Shown here piece after piece: positions 1 through 6,060 of a stretch of DNA of 8,847 bases; within the stretch, counting starts at the first letter, position 1; each line of letters begins with the position of its first letter. The notes beneath the pieces are model-generated. The model had not been told where the DNA came from, searched no databases, and saw only the letters and a list, made by a program, of their open reading frames with translations. A program made the position numbers and the translations under genes. The stretch is from Chromatiales bacterium. Lineage in GTDB: Bacteria; Pseudomonadota; Gammaproteobacteria; UBA6429; Thiohalophilaceae. The stretch spans positions 1 through 8,847 of the forward strand of contig JAHEDB010000069.1 in NCBI GenBank assembly GCA_024641465.1. Direction: 5' to 3'.

Positions 1-1045
1 TGGCATCGAGGGGAATGGCAAACTGGGATGGGCCGAGGAAGCTGCCTTCGACTGCGACGACGATGGTGTCTTTTCTCAGGTCGGCCTCAAAGCTGATCTG
101 ATCACCATCGGCCAGTTTCATTTTGTTGAATTCTTCAATGCTGACATAGATGGCAAACGGGTCTTTGTTGCGGATACCGGTGACCCGCACATGCGACACC
201 TCCGGCAGGGGGTGGACATATTTGACCAGGGACTTGCCGGTGAAGTGTTGGTTGCTGATTTCAAATTTGTAGGGGTTGCGGACATCACCGGTAACGGCAA
301 TGGTCTGTCCCTTGGGTCCGACCACGATGGTGTCGCCGTCCTTGAACTGGGGGGTGGGGATAATGCCGTCGATCATGAACTCGTACAGGTCGGCCTGGGC
401 CAGGGGTTTGCCATCGCGCATGATGCGAATGTCCCGGTAGCTACCCGCCTCGGCGTCGATCCCGGCGGCACGGTCTATATAATAGAGTAAGGAGTTGGAG
501 GCCACCCCGGCATAACGGCCCGGGTTTTTGACATTACCGGTGACGAACACCGCGACCGGCTGGGTGCCCTGCAAGGCGGTATACACCTGGACATTGCTGG
601 TGAACACGGAATGGACGGCCTTTTTCACCCGGGCGTTCAGTTCGGAATTTCGTATCCCGGCCACCGGGATCGGTCCGACCTTGGGGATGAAGATATTGCC
701 CTGGGCATCGACCTTGCTGATCTCGGTGACTTCCGTCGCGCCCCAGATGCGCACGGTGATTTGATCGCCTTCGGTGATCTTGTAGTCCGGGTTGAGGCCG
801 ATTTCTCTATCGCCGCTGAAGCCACCGGTAAACAGGTTGTAGCCGAAGGGTTTGTCTGTTGATTTGTTCTTTTTATCTTTAGTCTGCGTGGCAGTTGCAT
901 CAGCCGGGGTCAAGGGCAGTTCCTGGGCCTTGTTTTCCAGGCCGCCTTGTTTGCTGATGGCCACGGCCTGGACGCTGGCCGGGATGAGGTTGGCGAGGCA
1001 GAACATGGCGGCGAGGAACAGCAGTCGTGTTTGTTGGGTGGTCAT
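1..1045 (-). CDS. kpsD: KpsD-type capsular polysaccharide export protein (3' end beyond window)
   Basis: Outer-membrane/periplasmic polysaccharide export (OPX) protein that works with KpsE and the KpsMT ABC transporter to move capsule polymer to the cell surface. The frame is open from the left edge and gives about 348 codons. Residues 1-27 from the chosen start form a signal peptide: a Thr/Gln/Arg n-region, a Leu/Ala-rich core and a cleavage site after PASVQA. Then come a polysaccharide export domain (LNPDYKITEGDQITVRIWG, VDAQGNIFIPKVGPIPVAGI, NVQVYTALQGTQP) and SLBB-type segments (VTGNVKNPGRYAGV, DGDTIVVGPKGQTIAVTGDV). These line up closely with E. coli KpsD from memory. KpsD is about 558 residues, so roughly 200 are missing. 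Four in-frame ATGs lie at 1090, 1066, 1057 and 1045, and none has a clear Shine-Dalgarno. I chose 1045 because it puts the signal peptide at the N-terminus. It is separated from kpsE by the repeat island, so it may need its own promoter or read-through. Confidence 0.93.
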   Translation of the reverse strand, partial: MTTQQTRLLFLAAMFCLANLIPASVQAVAISKQGGLENKAQELPLTPADATATQTKDKKNKSTDKPFGYNLFTGGFSGDREIGLNPDYKITEGDQITVRIWGATEVTEISKVDAQGNIFIPKVGPIPVAGIRNSELNARVKKAVHSVFTSNVQVYTALQGTQPVAVFVTGNVKNPGRYAGVASNSLLYYIDRAAGIDAEAGSYRDIRIMRDGKPLAQADLYEFMIDGIIPTPQFKDGDTIVVGPKGQTIAVTGDVRNPYKFEISNQHFTGKSLVKYVHPLPEVSHVRVTGIRNKDPFAIYVSIEEFNKMKLADGDQISFEADLRKDTIVVAVEGSFLGPSQFAIPLDA

Positions 1046-1092
1046 TTTAGTGTGCATATATTTCATTGGTTCGGTTTTGTCTGTTTTCATTT

Positions 1093-1109
1093 GGTGGGTA
1101 GGACCCACC
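1093..1109. repeat. Perfect short hairpin in kpsD leader
   Basis: Seven-base arms GGTGGGT (1093-1099) and ACCCACC (1103-1109) around AGG. The palindrome ends three bases before the most upstream possible kpsD ATG (1090). It could fold in the kpsD leader RNA, or it could be the edge of the repeat island. No U-tract follows it on either strand, so it is not a canonical terminator. Confidence 0.6.
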
Positions 1110-1121
1110 CTGCTTTTACCA

Positions 1122-1214
1122 GTCATTGCGAGGCCGTTTTTTGGGCCGTGGCAATCTCCCGTTTCATACTCCGTAGCTGGAGATTGCTTCGTCGTTCCTC
1201 CTCGCAAAGACGAG
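1122..1214. repeat. Nested palindromic repeat, copy A
   Basis: Outer arms GTCATTGCGAGG (1122-1133) and CCTCGCAAAGAC (1200-1211). Inner arms GCAATCTCC (1151-1159) and GGAGATTGC (1179-1187). The right half shares CCGTAGCTGGAGATTGCTTC and then CGTCGTTCCTCCTCGC with the copy at 1901, and nearly so with that at 1274. The same CATTGCGAGG type of intergenic repeat is, from general knowledge, scattered through many proteobacterial genomes. All the short open frames over it are by-products of the repeat. Confidence 0.85.
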
Positions 1215-1218
1215 TGGT

Positions 1219-1272
1219 GTCATTGCACCCAGAGGGCATAAACGAGGCCGTTTTCTGGCCGTGGCAATCTCC
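1219..1272. repeat. Half copy B of the nested repeat
   Basis: A left half only. It begins GTCATTGCACC (1219), continues with ACGAGGCCGTTTTCTGGCCG and ends at the inner arm GCAATCTCC (1264-1272). It stops where the loop and right half should begin, and copy C starts at once at 1274. This looks like a deletion between tandem copies or an insertion of copy C into copy B. Confidence 0.7.
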
Positions 1273-1273
1273 A

Positions 1274-1394
1274 GTCATTGCGAGGCCGACTTTTGGCCGT
1301 GGCAATCTCCTGGTACGCGCTCCGTAGTCGGAGATTGCTTCGTCGTTCCTCCTCGCAAAGACGAGGGGGTGTTTCGTTCCCTCGCAATGACGGG
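1274..1394. repeat. Nested palindromic repeat, copy C, abutting the GIY-YIG gene
   Basis: Outer left arm GTCATTGCGAGG (1274-1285), inner arms GCAATCTCC (1302-1310) and GGAGATTGC (1330-1338), outer right arm CCTCGCAAAGAC (1351-1362). A second right arm, CCTCGCAATGACGGG, ends at 1394. The copy ends six bases from the stop codon of the GIY-YIG gene (1401-1403), so nuclease gene and repeat are directly adjacent. Confidence 0.85.
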
Positions 1395-1400
1395 CGGTGT

Positions 1401-1691
1401 TTAAAGCAGTTCTTCGTATAAATCATTCCATGGCGGATTCATCGAATGAATCAAATCGATCTTTCTGGCCCGAGAACCTGCTTTAATTTGTTTCTCCCGT
1501 GTTATCGCGTCCTCTGCTCTATCAAACATCTCGAAATAAACCAACTTGTCGACATTGTATCTTTTTGTAAATCCATCAACTAATTTGGATTTATGTTCAT
1601 AAATTCGCCGAATAAGATCATTCGTGACACCAGTGTAGAGTGTCGTATTATGCTTATTCGCCATTATATAAATATAAAATTTCTTTTCCAT
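1401..1691 (-). CDS. Single-domain GIY-YIG nuclease
   Basis: A 96-residue protein that is almost entirely one GIY-YIG catalytic domain (UPF0213/UvrC N-terminal type). The two conserved strands are YIYIM (6-10) and LYTGVT (18-23). The expected catalytic Arg lies in DLIRRIYEHK (R28 or R29). YNVDKLVYFE (45-54) is typical of the small bacterial subfamily, and the metal-binding Glu is in REKQIKAGSRARK (E66). The C-terminal MNPPWNDLYEEL is also typical of this group. The start is supported by AAGGA at 1700-1704, eight bases upstream. The gene is visibly AT-richer than its kps neighbours and interrupts the operon between kpsE and kpsD, with repeat copies on both sides. Known GIY-YIG enzymes nick DNA in repair, restriction, homing and Penelope-like transposition, but the role of this small subfamily is not established. 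Acquisition together with the repeats is my inference. Confidence 0.92.
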   Translation of the reverse strand: MEKKFYIYIMANKHNTTLYTGVTNDLIRRIYEHKSKLVDGFTKRYNVDKLVYFEMFDRAEDAITREKQIKAGSRARKIDLIHSMNPPWNDLYEELL

Positions 1692-1726
1692 CTATAACAT
1701 CCTTGTCATTTACAAAATACCTTCCT

Positions 1727-1871
1727 GTCATTGCACACGTTGCCGTCATTGCGAGACCTGTCTTTCAAGGTCGAAGCAATCTCCTGGCTTGCGCTCCGTA
1801 GCGGGAGATTGCCGCGGTCGCAGATTGCCGCAGTCATTACCATTCCCTCGCAACTCCCTCGCAATGACGGG
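1727..1871. repeat. Divergent nested repeat, copy D, with a partial left arm
   Basis: A stub, GTCATTGCAC (1727-1736), precedes the full left arm GTCATTGCGAG (1745-1755). Inner arms are GCAATCTCC (1776-1784) and GGAGATTGC (1804-1812). The outer right arm CCTCGCAATGAC is at 1857-1868. The segment between the inner and outer right arms differs from the other copies: it carries repeated GATTGCCGC/CAGTCATTACC pieces and a duplicated CCCTCGCAA, so it looks rearranged. It lies just upstream of the GIY-YIG start and its ribosome binding site. Confidence 0.75.
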
Positions 1872-1900
1872 GGTGTGGTTCACTTCCGATATAACAACCT

Positions 1901-2021
1901 GTCATTGCGAGGCCTGTCTTTCAAGGCCGTGGCAATCTCCCGTCTCGTGCTCCGTAGCTGGAGATTGCTTCGTCGTTCCTCCTCGCAAAGACGAGGGGGT
2001 GTTTCTTTCCCTCGCAAAGTA
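1901..2021. repeat. Nested palindromic repeat, copy E, downstream of kpsE
   Basis: Outer left arm GTCATTGCGAGG (1901-1912), inner arms GCAATCTCC (1932-1940) and GGAGATTGC (1960-1968), outer right arm CCTCGCAAAGAC (1981-1992). A second right arm, CCCTCGCAAAG, ends near 2019. GGCCTGTCTTTCAAGG after the left arm is shared with copy D, so D and E belong to one subtype. Copies A and C share a different left half. It lies immediately 3' of kpsE on the transcribed strand. Confidence 0.85.
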
Positions 2022-2024
2022 GAG

Positions 2025-2042
2025 TGGGGCATCAATGCCCCA
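2025..2042. repeat. Hairpin spanning the kpsE stop codon
   Basis: TGGGGCAT (2025-2032) and ATGCCCCA (2035-2042) form a perfect eight-base stem with a two-base loop. The kpsE stop codon (2032-2034, TGA on the minus strand) sits at the loop. No U-run follows on the minus strand, so it is not a standard intrinsic terminator. It could stabilise the kpsE 3' end or mark the junction of the repeat island. Confidence 0.6.
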
Positions 2043-3201
2043 TGTGGTCTTTGATCGAGGACCAGACCAGGGCGCCGATCACGTAGATCAAGAATGCCAT
2101 GATCAGGGTGGTAAATATATTCCACAGCCGGTGTGGTTCCAGTGCCTCATCCGGTTGTGACGGGGTGACGAAGGTCACCAGGTATCTTTGTTTGCGGGAG
2201 GCCTCGGTTCGGGCAATCTCCAGGGCGGCCAGTGTCCTTGTGTAGCGCTCCTGGGCGAAGGACCGATCCAGTACCAGGGCTTCGTAGTCTTCCATCATGC
2301 CGCTGAGTTGTTTGCTGCCGTTGCCGGTGAGACGACGGCTTTCATTCTGGACCTGTTCTTCCAGTGCCTTGATGCGGCTCTTCAGGCTGGTAACCTGGGC
2401 ACTGTCATCACGCATAAAACTCTTGGCCTCGGACAACTCGGCTCGCGTAGCGGCCAGCTTGCCTTCTAGTTCGGCAACGATAGTGAGCACCGCGCCGGTT
2501 TTTTTGTCCGGGTCGATGGTATTGCGGGTGTTGCGAAAGTTGGTCACGGCGGAGGTGGACAGGCGTACCCTGGTCTCTGCCCGATCCAGTTCGCGCTGGG
2601 CAAATTGCACGCTATCCGCCGCAATGCGTTCCGACATGCTGTTGACCAGTTGTTCGCTCAATTCGAGGATCGCAGCGGCGATCTCACGCGCCTTGTCCGC
2701 CGTATAGGCCTTGGTCTTGAGGGTCACGATCCCTGAAGTCACATCGTACAAGACTTCGACCTTTTTCTGAAAATATTCCAGAAAATCTTCCTGCGAATCA
2801 TTCCTTCCCAGGCGGGAAAACCAGTCATAGTCGCTGCCGGCGTAATGCTGGCGGATATGTAGTTTGTTTTGCAGTTGATTGAGCATGTCCATCGACAGGA
2901 TATAGTCCTTCACCGCGGCGGTATCCTGCCCCGTGCCGCCCGAAGTCGTAACCCCAATCACCGCGGACAACATGCTGCCCGAGGTGGTGGCCTCATTGGA
3001 ACGCACTGCAAAACGGGCCTCGGAAATATAGATGTTCGAGGCGATCAGGCCATAGTACACCACCGATAAAAAGGTCGGCAGGGCGACGGCCAGTAGAAAG
3101 GCCTGCGCCATATAGGGCAGTTTGAGAAAACGCGCCTTGAGCTCCTGCGCCGCAACAGGATAATCAGCGCGTATCAGTTTGATAGACTTTAATTGCATCA
3201 T
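2032..3201 (-). CDS. kpsE: KpsE-type capsule export inner-membrane protein
   Basis: Polysaccharide co-polymerase of the PCP-3 (KpsE/BexC/CtrB) family, anchored in the inner membrane with a large periplasmic part. It links the KpsMT transporter to the KpsD export protein. The 389 residues match the family size. The layout is a short cytoplasmic N-terminus, a membrane segment at about 33-54, the family motif YISEARFAVRS (58-68), a periplasmic region with long coiled coil at about 190-320, and a C-terminal membrane segment at about 362-381 (LIMAFLIYVIGALVW) before a short basic tail. The start is one of two adjacent ATG codons, and both lie inside the end of kpsT. The 38-base overlap implies translational coupling. 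The nearest later in-frame Met (residue 31) would cut into the first membrane segment. The gene is followed by the repeat island rather than directly by kpsD. Confidence 0.93.
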   Translation of the reverse strand: MMQLKSIKLIRADYPVAAQELKARFLKLPYMAQAFLLAVALPTFLSVVYYGLIASNIYISEARFAVRSNEATTSGSMLSAVIGVTTSGGTGQDTAAVKDYILSMDMLNQLQNKLHIRQHYAGSDYDWFSRLGRNDSQEDFLEYFQKKVEVLYDVTSGIVTLKTKAYTADKAREIAAAILELSEQLVNSMSERIAADSVQFAQRELDRAETRVRLSTSAVTNFRNTRNTIDPDKKTGAVLTIVAELEGKLAATRAELSEAKSFMRDDSAQVTSLKSRIKALEEQVQNESRRLTGNGSKQLSGMMEDYEALVLDRSFAQERYTRTLAALEIARTEASRKQRYLVTFVTPSQPDEALEPHRLWNIFTTLIMAFLIYVIGALVWSSIKDHMGH

Positions 3202-3817
3202 TCACATCTTCATACATTTCTAATTTGCCATTACGCAACACCGCCGCGATATCGCTGTCCTGCTTAATCGTGTTGACGTTATGCGAGACGATTATCATCG
3301 AGGCCCGCTCCTTTCTTTCCACAAATGCGGCGCGATATTTGTCCTTAAATCGCTGATCACCCACTGCGGTGATCTCATCCACCAGATAACATTCAAAATC
3401 CGCGGCCAGGCTGACTGCAAAGGCCAGCCGTGAGCGCATCCCGGAAGAATAGGATTTGACGGGCATATCAAAGTATTGGCCCAGCTCGGCAAATTCCTCG
3501 GCGGATTGTTCAAACGCCTGGATCGGGGCACCGTAGATACGAGCGATAAAACGCGCATTCTCCCGCCCAGTGAGACTGCCCTGAAAGCCACCGGAAAAAC
3601 CCAGTGGCCAGGAGACCTTGACGTTACGCTTGATGGTGCCGCTGTCCGGTGGCTCGATGCCTCCCAACAAACGAATCAGGGTCGATTTACCGGCCCCGTT
3701 CCAGCCCAGAATACCGACACTCTTGCCCCTGGGAAAACGGATAGTGACATCATCGAGCACCCTGGTTACCACATTGCGGGCGTGATAGGTCTTGCTGACA
3801 TTGTGTAGTTCGATCAT
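3164..3817 (-). CDS. kpsT: KpsT-type capsule exporter ATPase
   Basis: ATP-binding subunit of the ABC-2 exporter that drives capsule polysaccharide across the inner membrane. The 217 residues match the KpsT/BexA/CtrD size. Walker A is GWNGAGKST (38-46). The signature region is YSSGMRSRLAF (123-133), with YSSGM in place of the canonical LSGGQ, as is usual in polysaccharide exporters. Walker B and the catalytic Glu are CYLVDE (143-148), followed by the D-loop AVGD (151-154), and the switch His is in IIVSHN (H179). Its start overlaps the kpsM stop by four bases (ATGA), a classic coupled arrangement. Its own end overlaps kpsE. All ATPase motifs are intact, so it should be functional. Confidence 0.96.
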   Translation of the reverse strand: MIELHNVSKTYHARNVVTRVLDDVTIRFPRGKSVGILGWNGAGKSTLIRLLGGIEPPDSGTIKRNVKVSWPLGFSGGFQGSLTGRENARFIARIYGAPIQAFEQSAEEFAELGQYFDMPVKSYSSGMRSRLAFAVSLAADFECYLVDEITAVGDQRFKDKYRAAFVERKERASMIIVSHNVNTIKQDSDIAAVLRNGKLEMYEDVNDAIKVYQTDTR

Positions 3818-4605
3818 GCCTTCAACACCTTATTATGCAGGGCACGGTGCATGACTAGACCGGCACAGACACACACCAGGGCACTTGTTACTGCGTAGCC
3901 TGGTCGTGCATAGTCGCTGTGGAATTCATAAAAAAAGGCCGAACGTAGCATCTCGATCATGTGCAGAATGGGATTGATCAACAGGAGATCTCGTCCGGGT
4001 TGCGGTATCACCTCGGCGGTAAAGAACAGGCCCGAGGTAAAAAACAGGGGTCGGCCCAAAACAGCTTGCATAACCTGATTAATAGATGGAAACAAGGGTG
4101 TTAATGAGGCAAAGGCCATTCCGAGACCAAAGCCGGTAGCGGCCAGCAACATCAGGGCCATAATGACCAGCAGAAGATTTTCAATCTTGACAGGAATATC
4201 CAGAGAGGCTGCGGCGAGCAGCAGGATCACCGAAACCACGATCAGGGTGGCGATCTCCAACAGGGCCCGCGCCACGACCAGATCAAAGGTCTTAACCTGG
4301 GGAAATGTTAGCAAGGCGCGATTGGCATCAATCGCGTTCATTCCCTGTTGCATGGTATTTCGAAAAAGAAGAAAAGGGGTAACGCCGGTAAGAATAAACA
4401 GGATTAGTGGCATTCCGGAGATGCTCTTGTGACCTCCCATGGTGAACAGCACTACAAATACCATTACCTGTAATACCGGCTCAAACAGCGCCCACAAATA
4501 ACCGAGTTTGTGCCTGCCATAACGCGTCTTGGTCTCACGCAGCATCAGCGCATGAATGACACGAAACTGCACGACCAGGGCTTGTTTGACGTTAGTGTAA
4601 GACAT
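3814..4605 (-). CDS. kpsM: KpsM-type capsule exporter permease
   Basis: Membrane subunit of the ABC-2 capsule exporter, partner of the KpsT homologue. The N-terminal cytoplasmic segment carries the family pattern LRETKTRYGRHKLGYLWALF, which resembles E. coli KpsM LREIRTRFGKFRLGYLWAIL. About six hydrophobic membrane segments follow, with ARALLE and the late GRPLFFTSGLFF segment also family-typical. The frame is open up to 4695, but I start at the ATG at 4605, giving 263 residues. KpsM proteins are usually about 258-265 long, and the additional 30 residues (Pro/Arg/Trp-rich) are only an antisense-like extension over the preceding gene. This start overlaps the end of the lipoprotein gene by 14 bases. 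The end overlaps kpsT by four bases. Confidence 0.94.
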   Translation of the reverse strand: MSYTNVKQALVVQFRVIHALMLRETKTRYGRHKLGYLWALFEPVLQVMVFVVLFTMGGHKSISGMPLILFILTGVTPFLLFRNTMQQGMNAIDANRALLTFPQVKTFDLVVARALLEIATLIVVSVILLLAAASLDIPVKIENLLLVIMALMLLAATGFGLGMAFASLTPLFPSINQVMQAVLGRPLFFTSGLFFTAEVIPQPGRDLLLINPILHMIEMLRSAFFYEFHSDYARPGYAVTSALVCVCAGLVMHRALHNKVLKA

Positions 4606-5005
4606 AACCCACGGGTTCTTTTTCCAGGAAGGTCTCGATATTGGACAGGGTGCGCACCTTATACCATTGGCCTGTCGCGGCCTGACAGGCCACATTCAGA
4701 TTGCGTCCGTCGGTCTTGCCCTGCTCACCGGACGGTTGCCAGAAATAAGTCCGGCAATGATTGCCGCTGGCGGCCTGATAACTTTTTTGAATAATCGCCG
4801 TGCCCTCGGCATTGTTGTTGTCCCGATCATGCACTGTCTGTTTTTCACCCGGCTTGCCCTTCTCCACAAATCCCAACAGGGTGATCTGATCAGCCGGGTA
4901 TTTGGCATTCAATAAAGCGGCATCGTCAACCCTGTCGTTAAACATGGCGCAGGCTGGCAACGTCAGCGCGATACACAACAGACTGAGTGTTTTTGTTATT
5001 TTCAT
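4592..5005 (-). CDS. Small lipoprotein of the capsule operon, function unknown
   Basis: A 137-residue protein that I do not recognise as a named family. The N-terminus is a lipoprotein signal: MKITK, a hydrophobic stretch, then lipobox LPAC with Cys19. The residue after the Cys is Ala, so outer-membrane sorting is expected in a gammaproteobacterium. The mature part is hydrophilic, with Asp/Asn-rich stretches (HDRDNNNAEG). The C-terminal half has two cysteines in CRTYFW (C84) and NVACQAATGQWYKV (C107), which could form a disulphide. This pattern loosely resembles the C-terminal domain of 17 kDa rickettsial-type surface antigens, but the similarity is weak. It begins eight bases after the kpsF stop and overlaps kpsM by 14 bases, so it is clearly part of the operon. 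A role in capsule export or anchoring is inferred from position only. Confidence 0.82.
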   Translation of the reverse strand: MKITKTLSLLCIALTLPACAMFNDRVDDAALLNAKYPADQITLLGFVEKGKPGEKQTVHDRDNNNAEGTAIIQKSYQAASGNHCRTYFWQPSGEQGKTDGRNLNVACQAATGQWYKVRTLSNIETFLEKEPVGYVLH

Positions 5006-5013
5006 CTTATATA

Positions 5014-6003
5014 TTACTCATCGAAGATTTCGAGAATGCCACAGACCTGTTCGGTCTCATCCAGCACCACCAGCACCTTGATCTTGCGGTGCTTCATGAT
5101 CTTTTCCGCCTCTACCAGCATGGCGTCATGGCGGATAATTACCGGTTGACGGGTCATAATGTCTTCCGCCGTTTGTTCGAGCATGTTCTTTCCATCCAAC
5201 ATGGCGCGGCGCAGGTCGCCATCGGTGATAATGCCCTTGAGGTCATGCCCTTCCATGACAATAACAATCCCTAACCTGCCCTTGGTGATCTTGAAGACCA
5301 CCTCGTTGACCGAGGCGCTCGGCGCGACGATGGGCAGATTACGGGTATGCATCACGTCTTTGACGGTGGTGAGCAAACGGCGACCCAGGCTGCCACCCGG
5401 ATGGTACCGGGCAAAGTCCTGCGGTTGAAAATTACGCGCCTTGATCAGCGACACGGCCAGCGCATCGCCCATGGCCAGGGTGGTCAGGGTCGAGCTGGTG
5501 GGGGCGAGATTATTCGGGCAGACCTCTCTTTCTACAGAGATATCCAGTACGGCATCGGAATGTTGGGCAAGCGTCGAATCCACGACACCCACCATACATA
5601 TAATGGAGACGCCAAAGTGGCGCAGGGACGGGATGAGTCGAATCACCTCATCGGTTTCACCGCTGTAGGAGATCAGGATAACCACATCGTGGGGCATCAC
5701 CATGCCCAGGTCGCCATGATAGGCCTCGGCGGGATGCAAAAAGAAACTGGGGGTACCGGTGGAGGCAAAGGTGGCGACGATCTTTTTGCCGATCAGGCCC
5801 GATTTGCCCATCCCACAGACAATGACCCGCCCTGATGTATTAAGAATTAAATCCAGTGCTCGTTGGTAATGTTGATCGATCTTGCCGGCCAGCTCGTTAA
5901 TGGCTTCGGCCTGTAGCTTGAAAGTCTGAATGGCAGCAAGTGTGGCTTCACTGAGAGCCGTTTCTTGCTCTGACGATAACCCCAAATTTATCGCGTTTTC
6001 CAT
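5014..6003 (-). CDS. kpsF: Arabinose-5-phosphate isomerase (KpsF/KdsD)
   Basis: Converts D-ribulose 5-phosphate to D-arabinose 5-phosphate, the first committed step to CMP-Kdo, in the cytoplasm. It has an SIS domain (about 40-180) followed by two CBS domains (about 205-329). Residues matching the E. coli KdsD active site, recalled from memory, are all present: K67 in GMGKSG, E119 in SYSGETDE, E160 in EREVCP, H201 in YHPGGSLGRR. The conserved ATFASTGTPSFF and HGDLGM are also present. I start at ATG 6003 (329 residues, against 327-328 in E. coli) because GGGGGGA (6010-6016) sits seven bases upstream. The GTG at 6018 would include that site in the coding region. The protein ends at GILEIFDE, a few residues shorter than KdsD. 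First gene of the capsule operon, so kpsF is more likely than the housekeeping kdsD, though one gene may serve both roles. Confidence 0.94.
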   Translation of the reverse strand: MENAINLGLSSEQETALSEATLAAIQTFKLQAEAINELAGKIDQHYQRALDLILNTSGRVIVCGMGKSGLIGKKIVATFASTGTPSFFLHPAEAYHGDLGMVMPHDVVILISYSGETDEVIRLIPSLRHFGVSIICMVGVVDSTLAQHSDAVLDISVEREVCPNNLAPTSSTLTTLAMGDALAVSLIKARNFQPQDFARYHPGGSLGRRLLTTVKDVMHTRNLPIVAPSASVNEVVFKITKGRLGIVIVMEGHDLKGIITDGDLRRAMLDGKNMLEQTAEDIMTRQPVIIRHDAMLVEAEKIMKHRKIKVLVVLDETEQVCGILEIFDE

Positions 6004-6009
6004 TTTATA

Positions 6010-6016
6010 TCCCCCC
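6010..6016 (-). promoter_or_regulatory. Ribosome binding site deciding the kpsF start
   Basis: GGGGGGA on the minus strand, seven bases upstream of ATG 6003. A start at GTG 6018 would place this site inside the coding sequence and leave no comparable site upstream. Confidence 0.6.
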
Positions 6017-6060
6017 ACCCGCTTTCCCTTTATTTTAGTTTCTTTACCTTATGCTTTGTA

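Noticed and set aside
1123..1327. Several short frames on both strands across the repeats (for example 1123-1305, 1220-1426, 947-1327)
   Set aside because: They translate the palindromic repeats, share the same stretch CEEERRSNL in unrelated places, and have no ribosome sites. They are by-products of the repeat.
1122..2021. CRISPR array
   Set aside because: The units are long nested palindromes with irregular spacing and no unique spacers of equal length; no cas genes are present.
1731..2054. Open frames over copies D and E
   Set aside because: The protein text is repeat-derived and changes frame with the repeat; nothing suggests coding.
2188..2707. Plus-strand frames inside kpsE
   Set aside because: Antisense shadows of a clear KpsE homologue with coiled-coil codon bias.
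4606..4695. N-terminal extension of KpsM to the ATG at 4695
   Set aside because: It would add 30 non-family residues and overlap the lipoprotein gene by over 100 bases; the start at 4605 fits the family length.
6004..6018. GTG start of kpsF at 6018
   Set aside because: It would put the G-rich ribosome binding site inside the gene; ATG 6003 gives the family length.
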